64,000 nt of DNA from Deinococcus hopiensis KR-140 (GTDB lineage Bacteria; Deinococcota; Deinococci; Deinococcales; Deinococcaceae). Below are positions 10,601 to 19,078 of this stretch, piece by piece. Each line of letters begins with the position of its first letter. Position 1 is the stretch's first letter. A model generated the notes under the pieces. That model did not search any database. It had not been told where the DNA came from and worked only from the letters and a program-made list of their open reading frames with translations. A program made the translations under genes and the position numbers. The stretch lies in assembly GCF_900176165.1 (NCBI RefSeq), contig NZ_FWWU01000004.1, positions 310,001-374,000 of the forward strand, read 5' to 3'.

Positions 10601-11012
10601 TCTGGGGTTCTGGCGGCGTCTGGCTCCCCGACATCTGGCCCTCGCGCAGGAGCAGCGCGAGCGCCGGACCGCCCGGTCCGGCTTCCCCCGTCCCGCCCAC
10701 CCGGTAGGCGCTGACCCGCCAGGCGCGCTCGCCCAGCGAGAGCAGCAGATCTTCCAGCGCCTCGCCGCTCTCCAGCACCTGCCGGCACGCCCCGAGCAAC
10801 ACCTGCGGTTGCCCCGGAAAAACCTCGGTCAGCTGCCGGCCGGTCAGGTCCGCTCCCGCCCGTTCCATCCGTGCAGCGAAGGCCGCGTTGACGCGCAGCA
10901 GACAGAGCTCGCCGTCGCATAGGGCCGCGCCTTCATGGCTGTGCAGGAACAGCGTTTCCAGGAAGCCGGGAGCCGCGTCGGGCAGGTGGGACGAACCGGA
11001 CGGCAGCGTCAC
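7617..11012 (-). CDS. Multi-sensor histidine kinase (PAS-GAF-GAF-3xPAS-HisKA)
   Basis: A 1,131-residue kinase with no clear membrane segment. Order: N-terminal PAS (about 15-125), a low-complexity link, GAF (155-310), GAF (320-480, containing ADWCAVY as in the neighbour at 2.7 kb), three PAS domains (about 490-880), HisKA with His906 in SVSHDLRAPIR, and HATPase with VRDNGVGFDP and GTGVGLANV. The start is GTG. TACCAT lies 6 nt upstream on the minus strand, matching a leaderless promoter. Its kinase core is closest to that at 12.7 kb, while its second GAF resembles the one at 2.7 kb, which suggests module swapping among paralogs. No partner regulator is adjacent. Confidence 0.9.
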   Translation of the reverse strand: MTLPSGSSHLPDAAPGFLETLFLHSHEGAALCDGELCLLRVNAAFAARMERAGADLTGRQLTEVFPGQPQVLLGACRQVLESGEALEDLLLSLGERAWRVSAYRVGGTGEAGPGGPALALLLREGQMSGSQTPPEPQSGGDGGPEEDAVGEAQARALQELTSALSGAVTSEDVQRLVLEQAVRLTGAYGGTLIQALNPQTMYMVGSFGYASPIGTTWTRFPSDDGFQVVRAMREGRAIFSSLQDVARDFPQMLPLLQSPTRAIAALPMQAGETRFGLALSFTDEHGLQLRQQAFICTVVDQCAQALYRAQLYDAERQARQRSAFLAKVGNLLAQSLDVGETLRSVTRLAVEQVADWCAVYRPAPGDGLLEPAALAHRDPALVDLLREYLSRFPSNPDEPGTTAWVFGTGEAVFVPVLSEAVLQSLSEERVQYVRRLQVHSLVSVPMRVRGINIGVLSLATSTPERTLTPADFELAQDLAQQAAFALDNAQLYGDAQQALARYRTLIDASRQIVWTSNAAGEHVEEQPGWEALTGQTHEEYLGEGWAARIHPDDLPAVHNAWARAVTTGSVYEMQQRVRVRDGSYRHFHVRAVPILDSDGTVREWTGVDTDITEQLEAERQLREREARYRALVEHAALGIVRIGLGGQLLEANPAAEAMLGYRQDELLNLTAADLTPPERVAGVTATLGELLRGRRDILSMEEQVVRQDGRRLWVNVTASLVRGDAGQPLYSVALLEDVTERRQHERERTRLARVVEESTDFIAFADLDDNLVYLNAAGRKLVGLGGEVPHGLTMARLIPPEDEARLRREVWPQVRLAGHWEGETRFRHLVSGEDIDVHRSVFALTDPTTHERFGYATVSRDIRERKRIEAERGAWQATLEGEVARRTAELQEVNAELDAFSYSVSHDLRAPIRHVAGFAAMLRRNLERDPAKADRFLTMIEEAAIRMNGMVDALLELARHGRQPLRVTPVDLGELVRSVRLDLDPETGEREVLWNVGPLPTVQGDAPLLRQVLYNLLSNALKYSGREAQARVTVSAQRAVTPEGQGEWAIHVRDNGVGFDPALADKLFGVFQRLHTPEDFQGTGVGLANVQRIVTRHGGRVWAESQPGEGATFSFSLPDGGGAAGDAAPDL

Positions 11013-11086
11013 CCCCCGATGGTAGAGGCTTTTGCCCCACTGTTCCGCCTCTTAAAGATTTCGTGAACCGGACTGGTGTCCCCTTC

Positions 11087-11543
11087 TCAGCGCAGGCCCT
11101 TTATTTCCCCGGCAAGCTGCGCCGCGTACTGCGCGTAGAGCTTCTTGGTCACGTTGGCCGTTCCGCAAGCAGCGTCTCGTCTCCCTGCCGCGTCTCACGC
11201 AGGTGGTGGTGGATGGGCGTGCCGAGGCCGTCCACCCGGAAGCGCAGCACGGTCCACTCGCGCCCAGCCACCTTTTTGGTGCCGTGCGCCACCCGGCGGC
11301 AGGGCCACGTCCCGCAGCGAGAAGGGAGTGTTCACCGCGTAGCTCGGCCCTGCCGCCGAATAGACGGTGTGCCCCGCGCTTGAGGGCGGTGGTGGGCGTC
11401 ATGGGTGTGAAGCCGGTGGGCAGGGTCAGGCGCACGCCGGTGGCGGGCACCCCGGCAGGGCCCTCGATGAGAGGGAGAGCAGGGCGGGGGGCAAAAAGGG
11501 CGGTGAGGCGTAGAGTCGCCCACGACCGCAACATCCTTTTCAT
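11087..11543 (-). pseudogene. Decayed gene of unknown function with several frameshifts
   Basis: Protein-like sequence can be followed across frames on the minus strand. It starts at 11543 (MKRMLRSWATLRLTALFA), passes through TGFTPMTPTT, jumps to AGHTVYSAAGPSYAVNTPF, then VAHGTKKVAGREWTVLRF and GLGTPIHHHLRETR. It ends as LYAQYAAQLAGEIKGLR with a stop at 11087. At least three frame changes are needed, so it cannot make the full protein. The N-terminus may be exported. No family is recognised. Sequencing error is the alternative to true decay. Confidence 0.45.
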
Positions 11544-11568
11544 GCACGGCGCTTTTAAGGTCACCTGA

Positions 11569-12639
11569 GTGAAGCGCTTCCGTCTCCTGCCCCTGGCGGC
11601 CCTGCTCGTGGCCATCGTCACTGCCGGAGTCCCTGCGCCCGCACGGCCCCCGCCCACTTCACCTGCGCCGGGGGCCGTGTACGTCGCGCTGGGCGACTCG
11701 CTGACCGCCGGGTTCCAGTCAGGCGGCCTGGGCCCGCAGGCGCAGCGGGACGCCTACCCGGCGGTGATCGCGCGGCTGGCGGGCATTCCCTTCGGGCTGG
11801 CGCTCGGACAGTCCCCGGGGTGCCCACCTCCCCTGGGGCAGCCGCTCCAGGCAGGGCGCTCGTGCGTGCGGGCGGTGCCCGGGGTGCAGAACAACAACCT
11901 GGCGGTGCCGGGCGCGCGGGTGGCGGACCTGCTGGGCCGCACGGCCCAGAACGCGCCCGACGACCTGACGCGCCGGATGTACACGCTCATCCTCGGGCCA
12001 CGCCTGACGCAGGTGGCGGCCGCCCGCAAGTCGCGCCCGCAGTTCGTCACCGTGTGGGTCGGGGCCAATGACGTGCAGGAGGCTGTCTCCTCGGGCGATC
12101 CGGCCCGGGTGACGCCGCCCGCTCAGTTTTTGAGCGCCTACCGCGCGGTGCTGGAGGCGCTGCGGCCCACGGGGGCCCGCGTCGTGCTGCTCACCGTGCC
12201 CGACGTGACGGCCGCGCCGCTGCTTGTGGCCGGGCCGCTGATCTTCCGCTACGGCTACGGCGCGCCAAGCTGCCGAACCTCGGCCAACCGGGTGGACATC
12301 CGCCTCCTGCTCACCCAGCGCTCGGTGGACTGCAGTGCCCCGGCGGCCGTCACCCCTGCCGAGGCCGGGCGCATCCGCGACACGCTTCGGCAGTACAACG
12401 CGGGCCTGACGCGCCTGGCCGCCGAGACGGGCGCGCTCGTGTTCGACGTGGCGGGCGTGATGGCGTCTCTCGCCCGTCCGGCGCCGGACCCCCTGCGGGC
12501 GGAGCAGCCCTTCGGCCCCGACTTCTCGCTCGACGGCCTGCACCTGTCGTCCCGGGGACAGCTCAAGCTGGCGCGGGCGCTGCTCGCGGCGGGAAACGCG
12601 CAGCTGCACTTCCGCATTCCCCTGGAAGGGGGTGGCTGA
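11569..12639 (+). CDS. Exported SGNH/GDSL-family hydrolase
   Basis: A 356-residue SGNH hydrolase (esterase or lipase-like). A signal peptide (MKRFRLLPLAALLVAIVTAG) is followed by a Pro-rich stretch, then block I GDSLTAG with nucleophile Ser44, block III GAND, and block V DGLHLS containing the catalytic Asp and His. The long insert between blocks, with several Cys (CPPPLGQ, SCVRAVPG, CRTSANR, VDCSAPA), may be disulfide-bonded outside the cell. The substrate is unknown; family members cleave lipids, acetylated sugars or other esters. The GTG start has TAAGGT at 11556-11561, seven bases upstream, so it is probably leaderless. Confidence 0.85.
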   Translation: MKRFRLLPLAALLVAIVTAGVPAPARPPPTSPAPGAVYVALGDSLTAGFQSGGLGPQAQRDAYPAVIARLAGIPFGLALGQSPGCPPPLGQPLQAGRSCVRAVPGVQNNNLAVPGARVADLLGRTAQNAPDDLTRRMYTLILGPRLTQVAAARKSRPQFVTVWVGANDVQEAVSSGDPARVTPPAQFLSAYRAVLEALRPTGARVVLLTVPDVTAAPLLVAGPLIFRYGYGAPSCRTSANRVDIRLLLTQRSVDCSAPAAVTPAEAGRIRDTLRQYNAGLTRLAAETGALVFDVAGVMASLARPAPDPLRAEQPFGPDFSLDGLHLSSRGQLKLARALLAAGNAQLHFRIPLEGGG

Positions 12640-12667
12640 AGCCCGCCAGCCCGCTATGCTGAGCCGT

Positions 12668-14830
12668 ATGGCTGACACGTCCGCGAGCGAGGAGCGGTTG
12701 AGACTCGCCCTGAGGGCGGCGCAGCAGGGCGCGTGGGAATACGATTTTCGTGCTGGGGTGGGCTACCGCTCGCCCGAGCTGCAGGAGTTGCTGGGCGTAG
12801 GCAACGGGGCCCCCTCGCTCGGCGACTACCTCGGCAACGTCCATCCGGAGGACCGTCCCCTGATCCTGCAGAACTTCGAGGACTTTCGCCGGGGCCGTCA
12901 GGACGAGGCGGTGATCCTGTACCGCTTTCTGCGCGACGACGGCCGAGCGCTGTGGGTCGAGCAGCACACCATGGTCGAGCGGGACGAATCGGGCGAGATG
13001 GTGCGCCTGTACGGCCTGAGCCGCGACGTGACGCGCAGCAAGGAAACCGAGCGGGAGCTCGTGCGGCTCAACGCCGATCTGGAGCGCCGCGTGCAGGAGC
13101 GCACCCGGGAGCTGGAGGAGGAGCGCGCGGCCCTGGCGGCCTTCGCCGCCTTTACCGGACGCGCGGCGGGCGCCACCGACGTGCAGGAGCTGGCCGGGCA
13201 CGCCTGCGAGGTGCTGCGCGCCGTGCTGGACGTAGAGCTGACCGTGTACTACGAGCGGGTGGATGACCGGTGGCAGATGCGCGTCGCGTCTGGAGATCTG
13301 CCCGGCGAACTGGCTGGCCTGCGGCGTGGGGACCTGCCCGTGACCTCGCCCGCCTTCGCGCCCATCCTCGGGGTGGAGGAGGTCACGTTTCTGGACGCTG
13401 CCCACCCTGAATCCCAGGCACCCGGACGCTCCGCCGTCACGGCAGCCTATGCCCCGCTTCCCGTTCCCGGGGGAGCGCAGGGCCTGCTGAGCATGGCGTC
13501 GGTGGAGCGGCCGGCCTGGTCCGAGCGCGAAAAGGCCATCTTCCGCGCGGTGAGCGACAGCTTCCGCCTGGCGCTCGAACGGGCGGGGGCAGTGGCCCAA
13601 CTTCAGGCCCAGAAAGAAGAGGCACTGGGCCGCAACCGCGCCCTGGAAGCGTTCGCGCAGCTCTCGCGCGACCTGGTGCTGGAAACGGACCGCCTCGCCC
13701 TGGTGGGGCGGGCGCAGGACATCGTGCTGAAGCTGTGGCCCGAGGGCCTGGCCGCCTACTTCGAGCCCGAGGGCGAGTTGTGGTGGCTGCGCTCACAGGT
13801 GGGGAACACCGGGCACCCCGAGGTGTGGAAGCGCGTGGGGCGCGGCCTGCCCCGCGCCACACCCCTGCTGCTGGCCCCCTGGAGCGCCGGGGAGGCGTTC
13901 TATCACGACGGCTTCGGCTCGCTGCCGGAGGTGGCGAGGGCCGGTCTGGCCCCGTTGCGCCGCGCCGCCCTCCTGCCCGTCGTCGTGGACGGCGCGCCGG
14001 TGGGGCTGTTCGGTGTGGGCCTGCCGCTTCAAGACACCTGGCAGGCCGCCGAGCGGGCCTTCCTGGACACCGCCGTGCGGAGCCTGGGCCTGGCGCTGGA
14101 ACGCGCGCAGAGCGTCACGCAGCTGGCCGAGGAGCAGCGCAAGCTGGCCGCTGCCAACGAGGAGCTCGAAGCCTTCGCCTACAGCGTCTCGCACGACCTG
14201 CGCACCCCGGTACGGCACATCATGGGCTTTAACCAGTTGCTGCGCAAAACGCTGGGCGCCGCGGCGGGCGAGAAGAGCACGCGTTACCTCACGGTGATCG
14301 ACGAGGCCACCGCCCGCATGAACACCCTGATCGACGCCATGCTCGACCTGTCCCGCACCTCGCGCCTGCCCCTGCGGCCGGGCCTGGTGGACCTGGGCGA
14401 ACTCGTGCGTGACGTGCGGGCCGAACTGGAGGTCGACGCCGCCGACCGGCAGGTCGAGTGGCGGGTTTCTCCCCTCCCCCTGGTGATCGGCGATCCCGAC
14501 ACGCTGCGGCAGGTGCTCGTCAACCTGCTGTCCAACGCCCTGAAGTACACCCGCCCGCGTCCCCAGGCCCACATCGACGTCTGGACCGAGGAGCGCCCAG
14601 AGGCGTGGGCGGTCTTCGTGCGCGACGACGGGGTGGGCTTCGATCCGCGCTACAGCGGCAAGCTGTTCGGCGTCTTTCAGCGCCTGCACCGGCAAGACGA
14701 GTTCGAGGGCACGGGCGTGGGACTGGCGAACGTCCGGCGGATCATCAACCGCCATGGCGGTCAGGTCTGGGCCGAGGGCGTGCCGGGCGGGGGCGCGACC
14801 TTCGCCTTCTCGCTGCCCCGGCAGACGTGA
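12668..14830 (+). CDS. Multi-sensor histidine kinase (PAS-GAF-GAF-HisKA)
   Basis: A 720-residue cytoplasmic sensor kinase: PAS (about 8-130), a coiled linker, GAF (170-320), GAF (325-485), HisKA with His509 in SVSHDLRTPVR, and a HATPase domain (VRDDGVGFDP, GTGVGLANVRR). Its second GAF (QLSRDL..ALVGRAQDI) is a close relative of the second GAF of the kinase at 2.7 kb, while its core resembles that at 7.6 kb. An upstream GTG at 12632 would overlap the SGNH gene. I prefer ATG at 12668 because TATGCT (12655-12660) lies seven bases before it. No response regulator is nearby. Confidence 0.88.
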   Translation: MADTSASEERLRLALRAAQQGAWEYDFRAGVGYRSPELQELLGVGNGAPSLGDYLGNVHPEDRPLILQNFEDFRRGRQDEAVILYRFLRDDGRALWVEQHTMVERDESGEMVRLYGLSRDVTRSKETERELVRLNADLERRVQERTRELEEERAALAAFAAFTGRAAGATDVQELAGHACEVLRAVLDVELTVYYERVDDRWQMRVASGDLPGELAGLRRGDLPVTSPAFAPILGVEEVTFLDAAHPESQAPGRSAVTAAYAPLPVPGGAQGLLSMASVERPAWSEREKAIFRAVSDSFRLALERAGAVAQLQAQKEEALGRNRALEAFAQLSRDLVLETDRLALVGRAQDIVLKLWPEGLAAYFEPEGELWWLRSQVGNTGHPEVWKRVGRGLPRATPLLLAPWSAGEAFYHDGFGSLPEVARAGLAPLRRAALLPVVVDGAPVGLFGVGLPLQDTWQAAERAFLDTAVRSLGLALERAQSVTQLAEEQRKLAAANEELEAFAYSVSHDLRTPVRHIMGFNQLLRKTLGAAAGEKSTRYLTVIDEATARMNTLIDAMLDLSRTSRLPLRPGLVDLGELVRDVRAELEVDAADRQVEWRVSPLPLVIGDPDTLRQVLVNLLSNALKYTRPRPQAHIDVWTEERPEAWAVFVRDDGVGFDPRYSGKLFGVFQRLHRQDEFEGTGVGLANVRRIINRHGGQVWAEGVPGGGATFAFSLPRQT

Positions 14831-14879
14831 GGGCGCGGGGCCAGGCTTCATGCGGGCTGTACCCGTCACCCCACTGCTG

Positions 14880-15067
14880 TGCAGCGCCCCCCTCGCCGTG
14901 GGTGAGAGGGGCTAAAGACTGCTGACCCTCTCCCCTGACGGGGCCCGTAGAGCTCCGAAGGCGAGAGGGACTGGCTCGAGATTGGTGTGAGGGGGCCACC
15001 GGGCCTGCCGCAGAGCATTTGTCCGAAAGGAGCCGTGAGGGGTGGCCCTCCCCTCACGGCTCCTTTC
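14880..15067. repeat. Intergenic repeat-like block ending in an 18-bp hairpin
   Basis: The 305-base gap between the kinase and the ssu operon holds no gene. At 14,890-14,995 are CT/GA-rich interrupted inverted repeats (CCCTCGCC..GTGAGAGGGG, ACCCTCTCCCC..GAGAGGGAC) that look like a dispersed intergenic repeat. At 15025-15042 and 15050-15067 is a perfect 18-bp stem with a 7-nt loop. It can serve as a terminator for both convergent units, although the flanking T-tracts are weak. Confidence 0.55.
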
Positions 15068-15135
15068 TCCCCAGTGCGCATTCAAGTTTGCTTGCTGGGC
15101 TCGGTCAAAAAGAAGTCCTGACTTTGACACATGCT

Positions 15136-15864
15136 CTAATGCAGCCTTTCCTCCAGCCGCTGCCGGAGCGGCTCCAGGCTCACGCGGTCCCGTGGCCCGG
15201 CCGTCACCTGCAGGTCTTCGGCCACCCCACCGCCCCCCAGAAGCAGCACCCGGTCTGCCAGCTTCAGCGCCTCGTCCAGGTCGTGCGTCACGAGCAGGGT
15301 GGTGGCCCCCGTCTCGCCCAGCAGCTGTTCGAGCAGGTCGTGCATGCCCGCGCGGGTCAGGGCGTCGAGCGCGCCGAAGGGTTCGTCGAGCAGCAACAGT
15401 GCAGGCCGGTGCGCCAGGGCGCGCGCCAGGGCCACCCGTTGCCGCTGTCCGCCACTGAGTTCGTGGGGGTAGGCCCGTTCCCGTCCGGCCAGCCCCACGT
15501 CCCGCAGCGCGTCTTCTCCCCGGTGGCGTTCGGCCTTGGGCAGTCCCAGCGTCACGTTGTCCAGGGCCCCCAGCCAGGGCAGCAGGCGGTCTTCCTGAAA
15601 CATCACCCGGATGCGCGGCGAGGCCTGGGTGTGCGAGACCCGCACCTGTCCGGCCGAGGGCAGGGTCAGCCCAGCCAGCACCCGCAGCAGGGTGGTCTTG
15701 CCGCCGCCGCTCGCCCCCACCACCGCGATGCGCTCCCCTGGGTTGATCTCCAGATTCAGCCCGTGCAGCACCGCGCGGTCACCGTAGTGCACCGCCAGGT
15801 CACGCAGCTGCACCCCCGCTCCGGGAACGCTGTGGGGCCCGGCAAAGTCCAGCGCCGCCGTCAC
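15136..15864 (-). CDS. ssuB: Aliphatic sulfonate ABC transporter ATPase
   Basis: A 242-residue ATPase that powers uptake of alkanesulfonates with the SsuC permease. Walker A is GASGGGKTT, the signature is LSGGQRQR, Walker B is LLLLDEP, and the H-loop is VTHDLDEA. The Q-loop region FQEDRLLPW is typical of the nitrate/sulfonate/taurine subfamily. The GTG start at 15864 overlaps the SsuC stop as GTGA, so the two are translationally coupled. The frame is open further upstream but without homology. It is the last gene of the operon, and the stem at 15025-15067 follows it. Confidence 0.9.
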   Translation of the reverse strand: MTAALDFAGPHSVPGAGVQLRDLAVHYGDRAVLHGLNLEINPGERIAVVGASGGGKTTLLRVLAGLTLPSAGQVRVSHTQASPRIRVMFQEDRLLPWLGALDNVTLGLPKAERHRGEDALRDVGLAGRERAYPHELSGGQRQRVALARALAHRPALLLLDEPFGALDALTRAGMHDLLEQLLGETGATTLLVTHDLDEALKLADRVLLLGGGGVAEDLQVTAGPRDRVSLEPLRQRLEERLH

Positions 15865-16730
15865 GCCTCCACCCGCCAGGGAAGCAACCTGCGCTCCAGG
15901 CCACGCACCAGGGCGTCGGCAGCCTTGCCGATCAGCGCGTAGATCAAGATGGTCAGGACGATCACGTCCGTGCGGAAAAACTCGCGGGCGTCCATCGCCA
16001 GAAAGCCGATGCCTTGACTCGCGCCGAACGACTCGCTGACGACCAATGCCAACCACGAGATGCCCAGCGCGTAGCGCAGGCCCACCAGCACGCCCGGCAG
16101 GGCGCCGGGCAGCGTCACGCGCCGAAAGGTTTCCAGCGGCGAGAGGCCGTACACCCCCGCCATCTCCTTGAGGCGGGGATCAATGCTCTGAACCCCGTGC
16201 AGCGTGTTGAGATACACCGGAAAGAAGGTGGCGAGCGCGATCAGAAAGACCTTGGCACTTTCCCCGATGCCGAACCACAGGATCACGAGCGGGATCAGGG
16301 CGAGGTTGGGAATGGTCCGCAGCATCTGGAAGGTGCTGTCGAGCAGCAGGTGTGCGGCGCGGAAGGTGCCGGTCAGGATGCCGAGGAGCAGGCCCAGCCC
16401 ACCCCCGAGGAGCACCCCGCTCCCCGCCCGGCCCAGACTGGCGAGAAAGTGGTGCCACAGCTCCCCGGTCCGCGCCAGCTCCCAGAAGGCCCCGCCCACC
16501 GCGGTCGGCGCGGGCAGCACGCGGGAGCTCAGCCACCCCACCTGCGACGCCAGCTGCCAGCCCAGCAGCAGCGCCACCGGCACGGCCCAGCGCACCCCCT
16601 CCTGTTGCCAGCGGGCGGGCGTTCGCCGGGGCGTGGAGGCCGCCTCGCGTCCCGTTCCTGCGCCTCCCGTGGCCGGGCGGGCCGTGATCGCTCCCGTCAG
16701 GGCGTCTTGCGTGATGTCCACCTGGGTCAT
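15861..16730 (-). CDS. ssuC: Aliphatic sulfonate ABC transporter permease
   Basis: A 289-residue inner-membrane permease with about six transmembrane segments after a 45-residue polar N-terminal extension. The cytoplasmic loop that contacts SsuB reads EMAGVYGLSPLETFRRVTLPGALPG, the expected EAA-type motif. Its start overlaps the ssuA stop (ATGA at 16727-16730) and its stop overlaps the ssuB start. Family members of this SsuC/TauC/NrtB group transport sulfonates, taurine or nitrate, and the flanking monooxygenase points to sulfonates. Confidence 0.9.
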   Translation of the reverse strand: MTQVDITQDALTGAITARPATGGAGTGREAASTPRRTPARWQQEGVRWAVPVALLLGWQLASQVGWLSSRVLPAPTAVGGAFWELARTGELWHHFLASLGRAGSGVLLGGGLGLLLGILTGTFRAAHLLLDSTFQMLRTIPNLALIPLVILWFGIGESAKVFLIALATFFPVYLNTLHGVQSIDPRLKEMAGVYGLSPLETFRRVTLPGALPGVLVGLRYALGISWLALVVSESFGASQGIGFLAMDAREFFRTDVIVLTILIYALIGKAADALVRGLERRLLPWRVEA

Positions 16731-17701
16731 TTCGTCTCCAGCTTGCCCAGCACGGTCTTGAAGGCGGGCAGGGCCACGTAGGACTGCGCGCTCAGACTGA
16801 CCTTCCCTGGCAACACGCCGACTTCGGTAAAGGCGTTCGCCAGGGCGGTCAGGGGCTTCAGGTCCGAGGCGCGGAAGGGGCGGATGTTGAAGGGCACGCT
16901 CTTGGGCACGGTGACTTCCAGCACGCTCTTGGGGATGCCCAGTTCGTCACTGAACTGCGTGATCACGGCGTTCTTGTTCGCGTTGGCCCACGTGGACGTC
17001 CTCTCCAGCTCGGCGAGCAGGATTTGCAGCGCCTTTTTCTTCTCGGGGTCCTTCAGCACCGCGCTGGGGCTGAGGTAATAGCTGTCACCCTGGCCCAGCC
17101 CCTTGTGGTCCCGCAGCACCCGCGCGCCGGTGCCCTGCAAGGCGGTGGTCAGGTAGGGGTCCCAGATGGTCCACGCGTCGATGGTGCCGCTCTCGAAGGC
17201 CGGACGGGCATCGGGTGGAGCCAGCGGGACGATGGTGACGTCCTTGAAGCCCAGCCCCGCCTGTTTCAGGGCGTTGTACAGGAAAAAGTGCGCGCTGGAC
17301 CCCCGAAAGACGCCGATGCGTTTGCCCTTCAGGTCCGCCACCGTCTTGAGCGCTGAGCCTTTCGGGATGATGATGGCCTCTCCGGCGTCTGAACGGTTTT
17401 CCGTGACCGCCACGTATTTCAGGTCCGCGCCGCCCGCCAGCGCGAACACGCCCGGCGCGTTGCCGACGCCTCCGAAATCCACCGCGCCCGCGTTGGCCGC
17501 CTCCAGCAGGGGCAGCCCCGCCGTGAACAGCACCCATTTGAAGTTGATGCCCTGCTTGGCGTAGGCGTCCAGCGTGCCGCGCGCCTTGAGGATGTTGGGG
17601 ATGCCGCCCTTCTGATAGCCGATGGTAAAGGTGACGGCGTGAGCGGAAGTGGCCAGGGCAAGGGTGGTGAGCAGAAGGGCCGGACGCAGGGTTTTGGTCA
17701 T
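16727..17701 (-). CDS. ssuA: Aliphatic sulfonate-binding periplasmic protein
   Basis: A 324-residue solute-binding protein delivering sulfonates to SsuBC. The signal peptide ends at ALATSAHA, followed by VTFTIGYQKGGIPNILKARG, the typical start of the SsuA/NMT1 fold. The ATG at 17701 is preferred over an upstream in-frame start because it places the signal peptide at the N-terminus. The gap of 120 bases from ssuD contains an inverted repeat that may tune stoichiometry. Confidence 0.9.
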   Translation of the reverse strand: MTKTLRPALLLTTLALATSAHAVTFTIGYQKGGIPNILKARGTLDAYAKQGINFKWVLFTAGLPLLEAANAGAVDFGGVGNAPGVFALAGGADLKYVAVTENRSDAGEAIIIPKGSALKTVADLKGKRIGVFRGSSAHFFLYNALKQAGLGFKDVTIVPLAPPDARPAFESGTIDAWTIWDPYLTTALQGTGARVLRDHKGLGQGDSYYLSPSAVLKDPEKKKALQILLAELERTSTWANANKNAVITQFSDELGIPKSVLEVTVPKSVPFNIRPFRASDLKPLTALANAFTEVGVLPGKVSLSAQSYVALPAFKTVLGKLETK

Positions 17702-17821
17702 TGTGGGGACTCCGTGTGACAAAAAAATGGGGTGTGATGGACCTCCGGCGGGCACGCGGCGGTGCCCCCGGACCGAAGATTGAGGGTGATCTACCAACGG
17801 CTCAAGGCCAGCGGCCGGCCG

Positions 17822-18991
17822 CTAGATGCTCCTGAATCGCCCCGTCAGCTCGGGTTCGCGCTCGGCGTTCAGCACCGGCGTGGAGGTGTGCGTGAGCGCC
17901 TGGCCCTCGCGCGGGGTGAAGACCGGGCTGGTGCGGCCCAGCGCGGGGAACAGCAGTTCGGCCGTTCGGTACGCCTCTTCCAGGTGCGGGTAGCCGCTCA
18001 GGATGAAGGTCTCGACCCCCACCGCCTGGTACTCGCGCAGGGCCGCGGCCACGTTTTCGGCGCTGCCGACAAAGGCCGTGCCCGCGCCTCCGCGCACCAG
18101 CCCCACGCCGGCCCACAGGTTCGGTCCCACCCGCAGCGACTCGCGGGTGCCGCCGTTGAGCTGGCTCTGGCGGCGCTGTCCCTCCGAACCGCTCTGCAAA
18201 AAGGCCTGATGCGAGCGGGCGATCTCCTCGTCGCTGATGTTCTCGATCAGGCGGTCAGCGGCGTCCCAGGCTTCTTCCTCGGTTTCGCGCACGATGATGT
18301 GGGCCCGGAGCCCGAAGCGCACCTTGCGGCCGTGCTTCTCCGCCCGCTCCTGCACGCGGGCGAATTTCTCCGCCACCTGCTCGGGGCGTTCGCCCCAGCT
18401 GAGGTACACGTCCACGTGCTCGCCCGCCACGTCCAGCGCCGGATCACTGCTGCCCCCGAAAAAGATGGGCGGGTAGGGACGCTGCACGCTGGGCAGCAGG
18501 GAGCGCCCCTCCTGAACCTGAAGGTGTTTGCCCTGGTGGCTCACCGTCTCGCCCCGCAGCGCCGCGCGGAAGACGCCCAGCCACTCCGCGGTGAGCTCGT
18601 AGCGCTCGGCCTGCGAGAGGTTCAGGCCCTCGAAGTCGAAGTTGCCGCTGCCCGACACGATATTCAGGTTCACGCGCCCACCCGTCACCCGGTCGAGTGA
18701 GGCGGTCAGCCGCGCGGCGAGGATGGGCGAGAGCAGGCCGGGGCGCAGGGCCACCAGGAAACGCAGTTGCCGCGTCAGGCTGCTCAGGGCGCTGGCGACC
18801 ACCAGGGTGTCCTCGTTCGTGCCGCCCGTGGGCAGCAGCACGCCGTCGAAGCCGAGCACGTCGGCCGCCTGCGCGATCTGGCTGAGATACGCGAAGTTCG
18901 CGGGCCGCGAGGGTTGCCCCAGTCGGCTCCCGTCGCCACCAGAGGGAATGAACCAGTAGAGGTTGGGGGTGGGCAGGGTGGAATTCGTCAT
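17822..18991 (-). CDS. ssuD: FMNH2-dependent alkanesulfonate monooxygenase
   Basis: A 389-residue flavin monooxygenase of the bacterial luciferase family that cleaves alkanesulfonates to aldehyde and sulfite when sulfate is scarce. Typical SsuD stretches are YWFIPSGGDGSRLG at the N-terminus, ALRPGLLSPILAARLTASLDR, GGRVNLNIVSGSGN, and GSPxxV-like SGYPHLEEAYR near the C-terminus. The length matches the family (about 380). The FMN reductase partner SsuE is not in view. It lies between a 68-residue ORF and ssuA in one transcription direction. Confidence 0.92.
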   Translation of the reverse strand: MTNSTLPTPNLYWFIPSGGDGSRLGQPSRPANFAYLSQIAQAADVLGFDGVLLPTGGTNEDTLVVASALSSLTRQLRFLVALRPGLLSPILAARLTASLDRVTGGRVNLNIVSGSGNFDFEGLNLSQAERYELTAEWLGVFRAALRGETVSHQGKHLQVQEGRSLLPSVQRPYPPIFFGGSSDPALDVAGEHVDVYLSWGERPEQVAEKFARVQERAEKHGRKVRFGLRAHIIVRETEEEAWDAADRLIENISDEEIARSHQAFLQSGSEGQRRQSQLNGGTRESLRVGPNLWAGVGLVRGGAGTAFVGSAENVAAALREYQAVGVETFILSGYPHLEEAYRTAELLFPALGRTSPVFTPREGQALTHTSTPVLNAEREPELTGRFRSI

Positions 18992-19078
18992 GTTGGGCCT
19001 CGCTTGGGGTGTGAGGAAGGCTCCGGCCTTCGTGGAGAAGGGCGGGACAAAAATGAGGTGTGGGCTGGCCGCTGGCGT

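Noticed and set aside
7722..10922. A 1,066-codon plus-strand open frame antisense to the second kinase
   Set aside because: Same shadow effect; low-complexity basic sequence and no start signal, while the opposite strand encodes clear PAS, GAF and kinase motifs.
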